Assembly: GCA_030607635.1 (NCBI GenBank) | Contig: JAUWJP010000017.1 | Coordinates: 1 to 13,519, forward strand | Direction of reading: 5' to 3' | Source: Candidatus Aminicenantota bacterium | GTDB taxonomy: Bacteria; Acidobacteriota; Aminicenantia; Aminicenantales; Aminicenantaceae | Length of the DNA: 13,519 nucleotides | Shown here: one piece after another, positions 1 to 5,914 of the stretch | Layout of the letters: the number at the start of each line of letters is the position of its first letter | Numbering within the stretch: position 1 is the first letter of the stretch | The notes under the pieces: generated by a model | Told to the model about the DNA's origin: nothing | Databases searched by the model: none | Seen by the model: only the letters and a program-made list of their open reading frames with translations | Position numbers and translations under genes: made by a program

Positions 1-1
1 A

Positions 2-124
2 ACAGACCATATAATTTTCTCAAAACAATACCAACAATTATTTTATATTGGTGCGGCCTGCCTGCTATTATTTTTTATGATTACCTTATTTCGTAAAAGA
101 AGATTTCTTTTCCGGAAACACTAA
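2..124 (+). CDS. C-terminal end of an unidentified membrane protein (partial)
   Basis: An open frame enters from the left edge and stops at TAA 122-124, giving about 40 residues. It contains a run of hydrophobic residues (IGAACLLLFFMITLF) followed directly by a basic tail (RKRR...FRKH). That is the pattern of a last membrane helix with a cytoplasmic positively charged end. The start lies outside the window and the family cannot be named. The frame is short and AT-rich, so chance is possible; the hydrophobic-then-basic pattern is the only support. Confidence 0.4.
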   Translation, partial: TDHIIFSKQYQQLFYIGAACLLLFFMITLFRKRRFLFRKH

Positions 125-554
125 AAACTCATTTTTTCAATAAATATAGAGCAGCATGGCCTTCAAATCTAAAGACTGAGCTTAAAGCAAACAGAGAAAT
201 ATTATGCAATTCAAAAAAAATATAAACTTGAGCAACATTTATTTAGCTAAAATAATACAAGTTCAGCTTTAATTTAATTAAACTTTATGTATCTTTTCAA
301 TTATTTCTAATATTCGGATAAAACTGCATTAAAGGGTGCCAGAGAACAATAAAAAACGATGACGAGTTATTCTTAGTCATCAATCCAGTTTTCGGACCCG
401 CATAGCGCTGCCATCCTTATTTCCCTAGATTTCCTCTGAAAGATTGCTGATATAAGTTTTTCAGGTATTTAGCCACCATCCCATATCTGTAGCGCAATTC
501 AATAATTATTATTTCATATTTGCAACATGTTGATGGGGATATTTATGTTTAAAA
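125..554. other. AT-rich non-coding stretch
   Basis: No convincing gene is seen on either strand. It holds a weak 6-bp inverted repeat (GATGAC / GTCATC, around 358-382) not followed by a T run. On the minus strand around 418-500 there is a short open frame interrupted by a stop, which may be a decayed coding remnant. If the tRNA fragment that follows is a right-hand attachment site, this stretch would be the extreme end of an integrated element. Confidence 0.4.
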
Positions 555-619
555 AGACACAAGGGACTTAAAATCCCTCGTAGGGTTCCTACGTGTCGGT
601 TCGAGTCCGACCCTCGGCA
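555..619 (+). other. 3' fragment of tRNA-Leu(UAA), probable attachment-site remnant
   Basis: The match begins inside the D arm (AGACACAAGG). It continues through an anticodon stem GGGA/TCCC with loop CTTAAAA (anticodon TAA), a long variable arm CGTAGG/CCTACG typical of class II tRNAs, and a T arm GTCGG/CCGAC around TTCGAGT. It ends with the acceptor 3' strand CCTCGGC plus discriminator A. The 5' acceptor strand (expected GCCGAGG) and most of the D arm are absent upstream, so this is not a functional tRNA. Integrases that target tRNA 3' ends leave exactly such a duplicated 3' portion at the distal element boundary. With this orientation the intact tRNA should lie to the left of the window and the element between. 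A T run (TCTTTTTT) follows. Confidence 0.85.
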
Positions 620-670
620 TTCTTTTTTGTGCTAATTCCTTTGTATTGAATTAATTACCACAACCATGAC

Positions 671-690
671 AAACTAGGCCAAACTAGGCC
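671..690 (+). repeat. Two tandem copies of a 10-bp repeat
   Basis: AAACTAGGCC occurs twice in direct tandem, 50 bp beyond the tRNA-Leu fragment. Short direct repeats close to an attachment core are common as arm-type binding sites of tyrosine recombinases; that role is inference here, since no integrase gene is in the window. Confidence 0.6.
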
Positions 691-726
691 AAAACAAGCA
701 AATTTGGTCTATTTTTGCGTGTTTAT

Positions 727-744
727 GTCCCTGGATGGTCCCTG
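727..744 (+). repeat. Direct repeat GTCCCTG x2 at 11-bp spacing
   Basis: GTCCCTG at 727-733 recurs at 738-744, one helical turn apart. It lies between the tRNA fragment and the first gene. It could be an integrase arm site or part of the operator region of the downstream gene; nothing decides between these. Confidence 0.45.
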
Positions 745-760
745 AGACAGATCGGATTTT

Positions 761-783
761 TGGGACTGATTGGATAATTGTGG
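761..783 (+). promoter_or_regulatory. Candidate MraZ-type operator: three TGG units with 10-bp period
   Basis: TGGGA, TGGAT and TGGTA start at 761, 771 and 781, each separated by exactly 5 bp. The E. coli MraZ operator is a set of TGGGN direct repeats with 5-bp spacers upstream of mraZ itself. The spacing here fits that design and the downstream gene carries a MraZ domain, so autoregulation is plausible. Only the first unit is a full TGGG, so the match is partial. A possible promoter (TTGGAT 770-775, GATAAT 795-800, spacer 19) would be overlapped by the repeats. Confidence 0.45.
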
Positions 784-816
784 TAAACTCAGGTGATAAT
801 GTAAGGGAGATTTAAA

Positions 817-1761
817 ATGGCAAATAGACAGATTGCTAGCATTATTGATTTGATCGAAAAACAGCAAATCTCAAGGGAAATTGAGCGATACAGGGATGAA
901 ATAGAAGGATTTCGATGGTGGCAGTCGGAGGAATCCAAGTGCAGGATCATAGCGAACGTCAGAAGCCTTAACAGGCTGGGGATATCGAAAATCGACCTCT
1001 CTTTCTGCTATCTGGAAAAGGGGAAGCTAGACAATTCAAATCTGGAAGATTCGAACATAGGAGGAGCAAACCTCCGGGGTGCGAACCTTAACCGAGCGAA
1101 TCTAAGATACGCCTGGCTTGGGAAATCCATTCCCAGGGACGTGACATTGGTCGGGGCGGATTTTTGCGAAGCTGACCTGTTCCAGGCGGACCTCCAAAAT
1201 GCCGATCTGAGGGACGCAAGCCTCGAGGGAGCCATGCTTAACGAGGCGGATCTAACGAATGCTAAATTCCTGACAGTCGAACAGCTATTGAAAGCGAAGA
1301 ATCTGCACAAGGCGAAGATGAACCCTGAACTGTGGGGCAGGATAGAACAGGAGAATCCCAATATCCTTGTCGATCCCAATTTCATGAAGGAGGAAGAGGA
1401 AAATCCCGAGGAAGCCACGATGGATGAGAACGGAAGAATACGGATACCCTCGAAATTGCGCGAATGGATCGGGAAATTCGGTAAGGGAATCTTCCTGACA
1501 ACATTGGACGGGGACAGCGTAGTAATATATCCGTTACCGCTATGGGATGATTATAAACGCCAACTTGCTGGGAAAAGAAAAAGTGAAGATTTTAAAAGAT
1601 TCATGATGATGGCAAACAGATGGGGACATAAAATCGAGATGGACAGCAGGGGGAGAATACTAATCACTAAGGAACTCAGAGAAAAAACCGGTCTTATAGG
1701 AAGGCTGAGAATTGAGGAAAAGGAAGATCATATCCGGCTGATAAAAGCTGATAACAGATAA
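817..1761 (+). CDS. Pentapeptide-repeat protein fused to a MraZ (SpoVT/AbrB-like) domain
   Basis: 314 residues. Residues about 60-155 are pentapeptide repeats of A(N/D)Lxx type (GANLRGANLNRANL, then ADLFQADLQNADL), interrupted near 105-115 by a non-repeat loop; such repeats form a right-handed beta helix. After an acidic linker, residues about 200-314 match MraZ end to end. The first swapped-hairpin half carries D203-x3-R207 followed by IPSKLREWIG, then a VVIYPLPLWDDY segment. The second half carries D276-x3-R280 followed by ILITKELREKTGL. Both DxxxR motifs, the family's DNA-binding signature, are kept. MraZ alone is about 145 residues, so the N-terminal half is an addition. The start is backed by AGGGAG 8 bp upstream. 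It stands as a single gene with no division or cell-wall genes next to it, so it is not the dcw-cluster mraZ. The most likely role is a DNA-binding regulator with a beta-helical sensing or docking module; the target is unknown. Confidence 0.92.
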   Translation: MANRQIASIIDLIEKQQISREIERYRDEIEGFRWWQSEESKCRIIANVRSLNRLGISKIDLSFCYLEKGKLDNSNLEDSNIGGANLRGANLNRANLRYAWLGKSIPRDVTLVGADFCEADLFQADLQNADLRDASLEGAMLNEADLTNAKFLTVEQLLKAKNLHKAKMNPELWGRIEQENPNILVDPNFMKEEEENPEEATMDENGRIRIPSKLREWIGKFGKGIFLTTLDGDSVVIYPLPLWDDYKRQLAGKRKSEDFKRFMMMANRWGHKIEMDSRGRILITKELREKTGLIGRLRIEEKEDHIRLIKADNR

Positions 1762-1767
1762 TCTGTT
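1753..1767. repeat. 15-bp palindrome across the stop codon
   Basis: AACAGAT and ATCTGTT flank a single central A. The palindrome contains the stop codon of the pentapeptide-MraZ gene. It could be an operator half-site pair or a small hairpin at the transcript end; only three T follow, so it is a poor terminator. Confidence 0.4.
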
Positions 1768-1772
1768 TCTAC

Positions 1773-1812
1773 AAAATCACTTAATCCCCCTCCTGTGGAA
1801 TAATGTGATTTT
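1773..1812 (+). terminator. Possible weak terminator or processing hairpin
   Basis: AAAATCAC (1773-1780) pairs perfectly with GTGATTTT (1805-1812) across a 24-nt loop. It lies directly downstream of the pentapeptide-MraZ gene and upstream of the next promoter, where a terminator is expected. The stem is AT-rich, the loop is long and the T run belongs to the stem, so termination would be weak. Confidence 0.3.
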
Positions 1813-1831
1813 CTCCCTCCGGGAGCATTCC

Positions 1832-1861
1832 TTGTCCCTTTTTCTTTCACCATGCTATACT
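1832..1861 (+). promoter_or_regulatory. Sigma70-type promoter with extended -10
   Basis: The -35 TTGTCC (1832-1837) and -10 TATACT (1856-1861) are separated by 18 bp, and TGC precedes the -10 box as in extended -10 promoters. Transcription would begin near 1868 and run into the two small genes. Confidence 0.6.
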
Positions 1862-1906
1862 TCCGACTTTAAAAAACAATAGTCCGGAAGTCGCAGGGGA
1901 CTTCCG
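1860..1906 (+). promoter_or_regulatory. Leader with two mutually exclusive stem-loops
   Basis: The segment CGGAAGTC (1885-1892) pairs perfectly with GACTTCCG (1899-1906) over a 6-nt loop. The same middle segment, read as AGTCCGGAAGT, can instead pair with the upstream ACTTCCGACT (about 1859-1868) with a one-base bulge. The arrangement could be a leader RNA switch, or a set of ACTTCCG-type operator half-sites overlapping the -10 box and start point. The sequence does not show which. Confidence 0.45.
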
Positions 1907-1919
1907 TATAAAGGGCGTG

Positions 1920-2039
1920 ATGAGGATGTTAGTATTTCCTACAAGGGAGAAGATTGAAGGCATAAGGAGAAAGGTCGAGGCGGGATTTGACCTTGAAGAC
2001 TGGGAAATTTGGATTTGCGAGGAGTTTTTAGGGAGGTGA
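1920..2039 (+). CDS. Small protein of 39 residues, unknown
   Basis: The frame opens at ATG 1920 (GTG at 1917 also possible) and ends at TGA 2037-2039. The product begins MRMLVFPTREK and ends CEEFLGR; it is charged and amphipathic, with no membrane segment. It is the first gene behind the promoter at 1832-1861, and its end overlaps the Shine-Dalgarno of the next small gene, as in a coupled two-gene unit. An AAAGGG stretch lies just upstream, too close to be an ideal ribosome site for 1920. I do not recognise a family. Confidence 0.5.
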   Translation: MRMLVFPTREKIEGIRRKVEAGFDLEDWEIWICEEFLGR

Positions 2040-2044
2040 AAAGT

Positions 2045-2185
2045 ATGGATGCGATAGAAAAGGATATTGAAGAGTGGAGAGAGCTTATACTGGAAGAGAT
2101 GTTAAAAGCCGTCAAAAAGGAACTGAACGTGGATATCGATATCCTGATAGACGGGATGAAAAACCGGGGCCTTCTTCCTGTCTGA
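2045..2185 (+). CDS. Small acidic helical protein of 46 residues, unknown
   Basis: ATG 2045 is preceded by an excellent Shine-Dalgarno GGGAGGTGA (2031-2039) at good spacing; the frame ends at TGA 2183-2185. The product starts MDAIEKDIEEWRELILEEM and continues with KAVKKELNVDIDILI, a pattern of one amphipathic helix and a short beta-prone segment. It sits 5 bp after the previous small gene and is probably co-transcribed with it. Small paired genes of this kind are often antitoxin-like or regulatory, but no family is recognised and no function is claimed. Confidence 0.65.
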   Translation: MDAIEKDIEEWRELILEEMLKAVKKELNVDIDILIDGMKNRGLLPV

Positions 2186-2199
2186 GGCGGGCGGAAGCC
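2183..2199 (+). repeat. 17-bp imperfect repeat, copy 1
   Basis: The 17 bp from TGAGGCGGG to GAAGCC match the 17 bp at 3776-3792 at 15 positions. Both copies lie downstream of a short or truncated gene, and both can be read in a frame giving E-A-G-G. The surrounding 2186-2414 stretch has no gene of its own and becomes very AT-rich towards the next start. Confidence 0.4.
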
Positions 2200-2369
2200 T
2201 GGTTTGTCTGGATTTTCCTATTAACGAAAGGACGGCTTTGCGCCGGATTATCGCCTTGATATGAGAGATGGTCAGAATAAAAATTATCATGAATAATCAA
2301 TCTTTGAAAATTAATTAATCCTTGATGAAAATTTTTAATTGAGTTAAATTTAAATCAAGCAAAAAAAAG

Positions 2370-2375
2370 TATAAA
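2370..2375 (+). promoter_or_regulatory. Possible -10 box of the HEPN gene
   Basis: TATAAA at 2370-2375 lies 39 bp before the start at 2415, in a long AT-rich leader. No good -35 is found at 16-18 bp; TTTAAA at 2349-2354 is the best but with a 15-bp spacer. The assignment is weak. Confidence 0.3.
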
Positions 2376-2414
2376 ACTGTCGGGAAAGATAAGAGTTCCT
2401 GTTGAGGTTAGAGA

Positions 2415-3617
2415 ATGAATAGAAAAGAGTTGGAAGAGCAGCTTCTTGCTAAGACATCGGAAGTGATTCCGATTATTCGGAAAAATAATGATGTAAGGAA
2501 CTTACATAAGGCTATGTTCATTTCGTCGAGGAAGAACGGCCTGGTTATTGCGATGGATTACCCCGAGAAGCAGAAACTGGATGCCCCTGCTAAGTACTTA
2601 CTTGGCATAAAAAAGATTAGGGAAAAATACTCGGAAAAGTATGTAGAAAATTTAATTCTGGATTGTTTCGCGGCAATTCTTTCAGATAAGAATCTTTTGA
2701 AGGATTGTATAAACGAGATGGTCAATAAGCTACTCACAAACGAGAGCAGGGAATATCTTGTTATTTCGGAGCTTGAAAATGTTGAACTCATTGATGACCA
2801 GGAATATGGATTCATAGATTCAACCATCAAAATCTTAAAAAACGAAGATGTCCCGTTCGATACGGTCTCGATCAGATTGCCCGGGACGGACATATTGAAC
2901 AAGCCTGGCATTGTTACGAAAGTGAGGGCAGGGGAAAAAGAAAAAGCGAAGGAAATCGCGCTTCATTGCTTCTTAGTTTCTCTTAATCTAATTAGATTAT
3001 ATGTGCCTTCATATAGGCCGACTCTGAAGGGAGGGTTTCGTTCTAACATCCAAAGTCTGATAGTATACAATAAAACCGATAAAAGCGGATCGGTGGATAT
3101 GAAAAGAGTCGGTGATATTAGAGTGAAAATGGCTAAAATGAGCTCAGAGCTTTACAATAAAATGCTTGAATCCGGGATCTCCGATCTAAAAAAGGAAAAC
3201 GCCATCTCAAAAGTCGTGAAAGAATGCCTTTATTGGTATGGCATGGGCCTGGATGAGACCTATCAAGCGGCTAGATTAATAAATTTCGTAACGGTCCTGG
3301 AATCCGCTCTTAAGAAAAAATCTGAGATGACAGAGCTTAGAAAAACTGTCTCTGAACGCGGAGCTGTACTCCTGAATGATAATTTTGTGGATAGAAAGAA
3401 GGCCTTCGGGGAATTAAAAGAAATATATGATTTGAGAAGCAAGGTCGTTCACACTGGCGCGTTGATCGATAACAAAGACATGGCTTCTTTAGCTGGTAGT
3501 TATGCCAGAGCCGTTTTATTAACATTAATTGAAAAGTCAAAAGCGTATAACGGTAATTTTGAAGAATTTATTAATCATATTGATGATATAAAATTGGGGA
3601 AAGTCGAAAATGGCTAA
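2415..3617 (+). CDS. Apea-like HEPN domain protein
   Basis: 400 residues. The C-terminal third (about 265-390) has the helical pattern of Apea-like HEPN domains: LYWYGMGLDETYQAARLINF, then a loop, then LKEIYDLRSKVVHTG. R341 and H346 form the R-x4-H motif that in active HEPN proteins makes the metal-independent RNase site; Ser342 after the Arg is common in this group. The N-terminal 260 residues are mixed alpha/beta with no domain I recognise. The start has GAGG 7 bp upstream. HEPN proteins are frequent in abortive-infection and toxin-antitoxin systems, and a restriction-modification operon lies downstream, so a defence role is likely but inferred. No MNT-type partner is adjacent, so it is not a classical HEPN-MNT pair. 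Confidence 0.88.
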   Translation: MNRKELEEQLLAKTSEVIPIIRKNNDVRNLHKAMFISSRKNGLVIAMDYPEKQKLDAPAKYLLGIKKIREKYSEKYVENLILDCFAAILSDKNLLKDCINEMVNKLLTNESREYLVISELENVELIDDQEYGFIDSTIKILKNEDVPFDTVSIRLPGTDILNKPGIVTKVRAGEKEKAKEIALHCFLVSLNLIRLYVPSYRPTLKGGFRSNIQSLIVYNKTDKSGSVDMKRVGDIRVKMAKMSSELYNKMLESGISDLKKENAISKVVKECLYWYGMGLDETYQAARLINFVTVLESALKKKSEMTELRKTVSERGAVLLNDNFVDRKKAFGELKEIYDLRSKVVHTGALIDNKDMASLAGSYARAVLLTLIEKSKAYNGNFEEFINHIDDIKLGKVENG

Positions 3618-3775
3618 GACGATGATCGATTCCGAAGTCGATCTGGACGATCCTTAAGACATTAACGTATCTAGAATTCGATCTAATATATTGCCCAGAC
3701 ATCGCTCCCGATAGGCATTAGACCGGTCAGGAAAAGGCCCACAAGAGCTAACTAAAAACGATTTTTTGAGCTTAT

Positions 3776-3792
3776 TGAGGCAGGCGGAGGCC
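3776..3792 (+). repeat. 17-bp imperfect repeat, copy 2
   Basis: Matches 2183-2199 at 15 of 17 positions. Its 3' half is also the left arm of the adjacent GGAGGCC hairpin. Confidence 0.4.
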
Positions 3793-3811
3793 GTGATTCC
3801 CCCTGGCCTCC
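3786..3811. repeat. GC-rich inverted repeat
   Basis: GGAGGCC (3786-3792) pairs perfectly with GGCCTCC (3805-3811) over a 12-nt loop. No T run follows, so it is not a standard terminator. It may act as a partial barrier between the HEPN gene and the restriction-modification operon, or be part of a repeat. Confidence 0.5.
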
Positions 3812-3897
3812 TGGTTACGAAAGAAGCAAACCTTCAGGGTATTTGCGCCTCAAATTAAAGGACGGTTGTAGATTGCGAATTTTCTTATATGTTAAAC

Positions 3898-3927
3898 TTG
3901 TTGTTATATTTATAGCATTCTGATAAA
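3898..3927 (+). promoter_or_regulatory. Candidate promoter of the mod-res operon
   Basis: TTGTTG (3898-3903) and GATAAA (3922-3927) have an 18-bp spacer and lie about 50 bp before the mod start. Both boxes are imperfect; the placement is right. Confidence 0.35.
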
Positions 3928-3979
3928 GTTTTATTAATTCAAAATGAACATATATTAGATAAATCCGAGAAGGGAAGAC

Positions 3980-5914
3980 ATGGGAAAAGAAAATTCAAAA
4001 AACTGGACTAAGGAAGAATTACTAAGCGAAATTAAGAAGTTAAAAAAGAGAAAAAAATATGGGGTAGTTTGGGAAAACAAGCCTGAAAATGTTGCTCAAT
4101 TATGTAATGATAAGCTTCCCATTTTGATAGAAGAAAAGAATAAAAAAATAAAGAAAAATAATGAGAATTATATAAATTTCTTAGTTGAAGGAGATAATTA
4201 CCATGCTTTATCAGTATTAAATTACACTCACAAAGCATCGATAGACGTGATTTACATAGATCCTCCATTCAATACTGGTAGTACCGCTTGGAGATATAAC
4301 AATTATTATGTTGATCAAGAAGACGCTTTTAAGCACAGTAAATGGATTTCGTTTATGTATAAGAGGATTAAACTGGTAAAAAAATTATTGAAACAAAGTG
4401 GGATTTTTATCTGTGCCATTGATGATTACGAATGTCATGATTTAAGGGGATTGCTTGATGAAATATTTGGGGAGGACAATAGATTGGGGACAGTGACTGT
4501 TCTTCACAATCCTGGAGGTCGCCAGGATGATAAATTTTTTGCAACTGCTCATGAGTATATGCTTATTTATTCCAAAAATAAGAAATTCGCGAAAGTCGGT
4601 CATCTAGAAATTACTGAAAAGAAGTTGAAAGAATATAAATACTCGGATGAGTTTGGGAGATATAAACTAAGAGAGTTCCGACGGAGCGGTTCTAATTCAA
4701 GAAGAAAGGATAGGCCAAAATTATGGTACCCAATTTATATTGAGCCCAAAACTTTGGATATATCTGTCGATTCAAAAAACGGTTATCAGAAGATTCTTCC
4801 TTTTGATCCAAAGGGGTTGGAGCGGGTTTGGAGATGGGGTCCCCATTCTCTGATGGAAAGAAAAAAGAAATATATCTATGTCAAGAAAGACCTGCTAGGT
4901 TATGCGCTTTATGTAAAAGAAAGAGAAGGTGATCATGAAGGAGAGAAACCAAAAACGTATTGGGATAAACCGAAATATAGTGCGGTAAACGGTACAAATG
5001 AACTAAAAAAAATATTTTCCGATCAACTCGGTATAGAAAAAATCTTTGATTATCCAAAATCTCCATATTTAATTTATGATATTTTAAAAATTACATCTGA
5101 TAAAAAGTCTGTAATATTAGACTTTTTCGCGGGTTCTGGGACGACAGCTCAAGCAGTTCTTCAACTGAATAAGGATGATGGTGGAGAACGGAGATTTATT
5201 ATAGGCACAAATAATGAAGTGGGTCCAAAACTACTCAAAGAAATGGAAAAAAAAGGAAAGTCTGAAGTAGAGATAGAAAAACAAGGGATTTGCCGCAGAG
5301 TTTGTTATCCTAGGATTAAAAGAGTTATGGAAGGATATCCATTCAAAGGTAATTCTTCTAATGTTATTTTTGAAAAGAAAATAACTGTAAATTCATTAAA
5401 ATTAATAGCTGAAATGCTTGACGAAATTGATAATATTAAGAGAGCTAATAAGAACAATTATGATAGTTTTAGAATAGAGTTTAAGGAAAATGTGCTTAGA
5501 TTGTATGGGATTTTAAAGCATAATGAGTTCGTAAAGGGTTTAGGAGGAAACTTAAAATATTATAAAACAGATTTCGTTGATGCAGAGCCTACCGATATTA
5601 ATAAGAAGAAACTTGTTGATAAATCCACAGAAATGCTTTGCTTAAAAGAGGATTGTTTTGATTTTGTCAAGAAGGGGAAAGATTTTCAAGTCTTCAAAGG
5701 AAAAAATGGGAAACTTCTTGGGATTGTCTATGATGACGATGGGATAGAGCTATTTAAGAAAGTAGTAAAAAAAATAAATGATAAGTTCATAGTTTATGTT
5801 TTCTCTCTTGATGAAAGTGCAAGAGAAGAGGAATTAGATGATATTTCAGATCTGGTTACGCTAAAACCAATACCCGCAGTTATATTGAACGTTTACAAGA
5901 GGATATTCAGATGA
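3980..5914 (+). CDS. mod: Type III restriction-modification DNA methyltransferase (Mod)
   Basis: 644 residues. It transfers a methyl group from S-adenosylmethionine to a base in the recognition site, most probably N6 of adenine as in type III Mod proteins. Catalytic motif IV IDPPFNTG is at 93-100 and AdoMet motif I DFFAGSGTT at 381-389. The order IV before I is that of the beta class, with the variable target-recognition region between them (about 190-340). The N-terminus has the usual Mod lead-in: lysine-rich helix, LPIL, then NFLVEGDNYHALSVLNYTHK. Length is normal for the family. The C-terminal 200 residues should serve Res contact and dimerisation. The start has GAAGGGAAG upstream. The 3' end overlaps the res gene by the four bases ATGA, a sign of translational coupling. 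The coding region is clearly AT-rich. The recognition sequence cannot be read from the protein. Confidence 0.96.
   Translation: MGKENSKNWTKEELLSEIKKLKKRKKYGVVWENKPENVAQLCNDKLPILIEEKNKKIKKNNENYINFLVEGDNYHALSVLNYTHKASIDVIYIDPPFNTGSTAWRYNNYYVDQEDAFKHSKWISFMYKRIKLVKKLLKQSGIFICAIDDYECHDLRGLLDEIFGEDNRLGTVTVLHNPGGRQDDKFFATAHEYMLIYSKNKKFAKVGHLEITEKKLKEYKYSDEFGRYKLREFRRSGSNSRRKDRPKLWYPIYIEPKTLDISVDSKNGYQKILPFDPKGLERVWRWGPHSLMERKKKYIYVKKDLLGYALYVKEREGDHEGEKPKTYWDKPKYSAVNGTNELKKIFSDQLGIEKIFDYPKSPYLIYDILKITSDKKSVILDFFAGSGTTAQAVLQLNKDDGGERRFIIGTNNEVGPKLLKEMEKKGKSEVEIEKQGICRRVCYPRIKRVMEGYPFKGNSSNVIFEKKITVNSLKLIAEMLDEIDNIKRANKNNYDSFRIEFKENVLRLYGILKHNEFVKGLGGNLKYYKTDFVDAEPTDINKKKLVDKSTEMLCLKEDCFDFVKKGKDFQVFKGKNGKLLGIVYDDDGIELFKKVVKKINDKFIVYVFSLDESAREEELDDISDLVTLKPIPAVILNVYKRIFR

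Larger units (their letters stand above)
3618..3979. other. Intergenic stretch with GC-rich hairpin and possible gene remnants
   Basis: No full gene is visible. A 15-codon frame (ATG 3610 to TAA 3657, MAKTMIDSEVDLDDP) overlaps the end of the HEPN gene and may be the head of a deleted gene. Around 3765-3920 one frame stays open through the EAGG motif of the second 17-bp repeat, perhaps decayed coding sequence. The last 100 bp are AT-rich promoter-like sequence for the methyltransferase gene. Confidence 0.4.

Noticed and set aside
330..500. Possible minus-strand coding remnant (IELRYRYGMVAKYLKN..., stop, then WQRYAGPKTG)
   Set aside because: It has an internal stop and no recognisable family; too short to call a pseudogene without a database match.
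1008..1418. 136-codon minus-strand open frame
   Set aside because: It is the reverse shadow of the pentapeptide repeats; its Ser/Arg/Phe-rich product mirrors the repeat codons, and the plus-strand frame has clear domains.
2074..2300. Three overlapping open frames of about 60 codons on both strands
   Set aside because: They overlap the small gene 2045-2185, which has a far better ribosome site, and their products look like random translations.
3610..3657. 15-codon frame MAKTMIDSEVDLDDP overlapping the HEPN stop
   Set aside because: Too short and without a separate ribosome site; may be the head of a deleted gene, but this cannot be shown.
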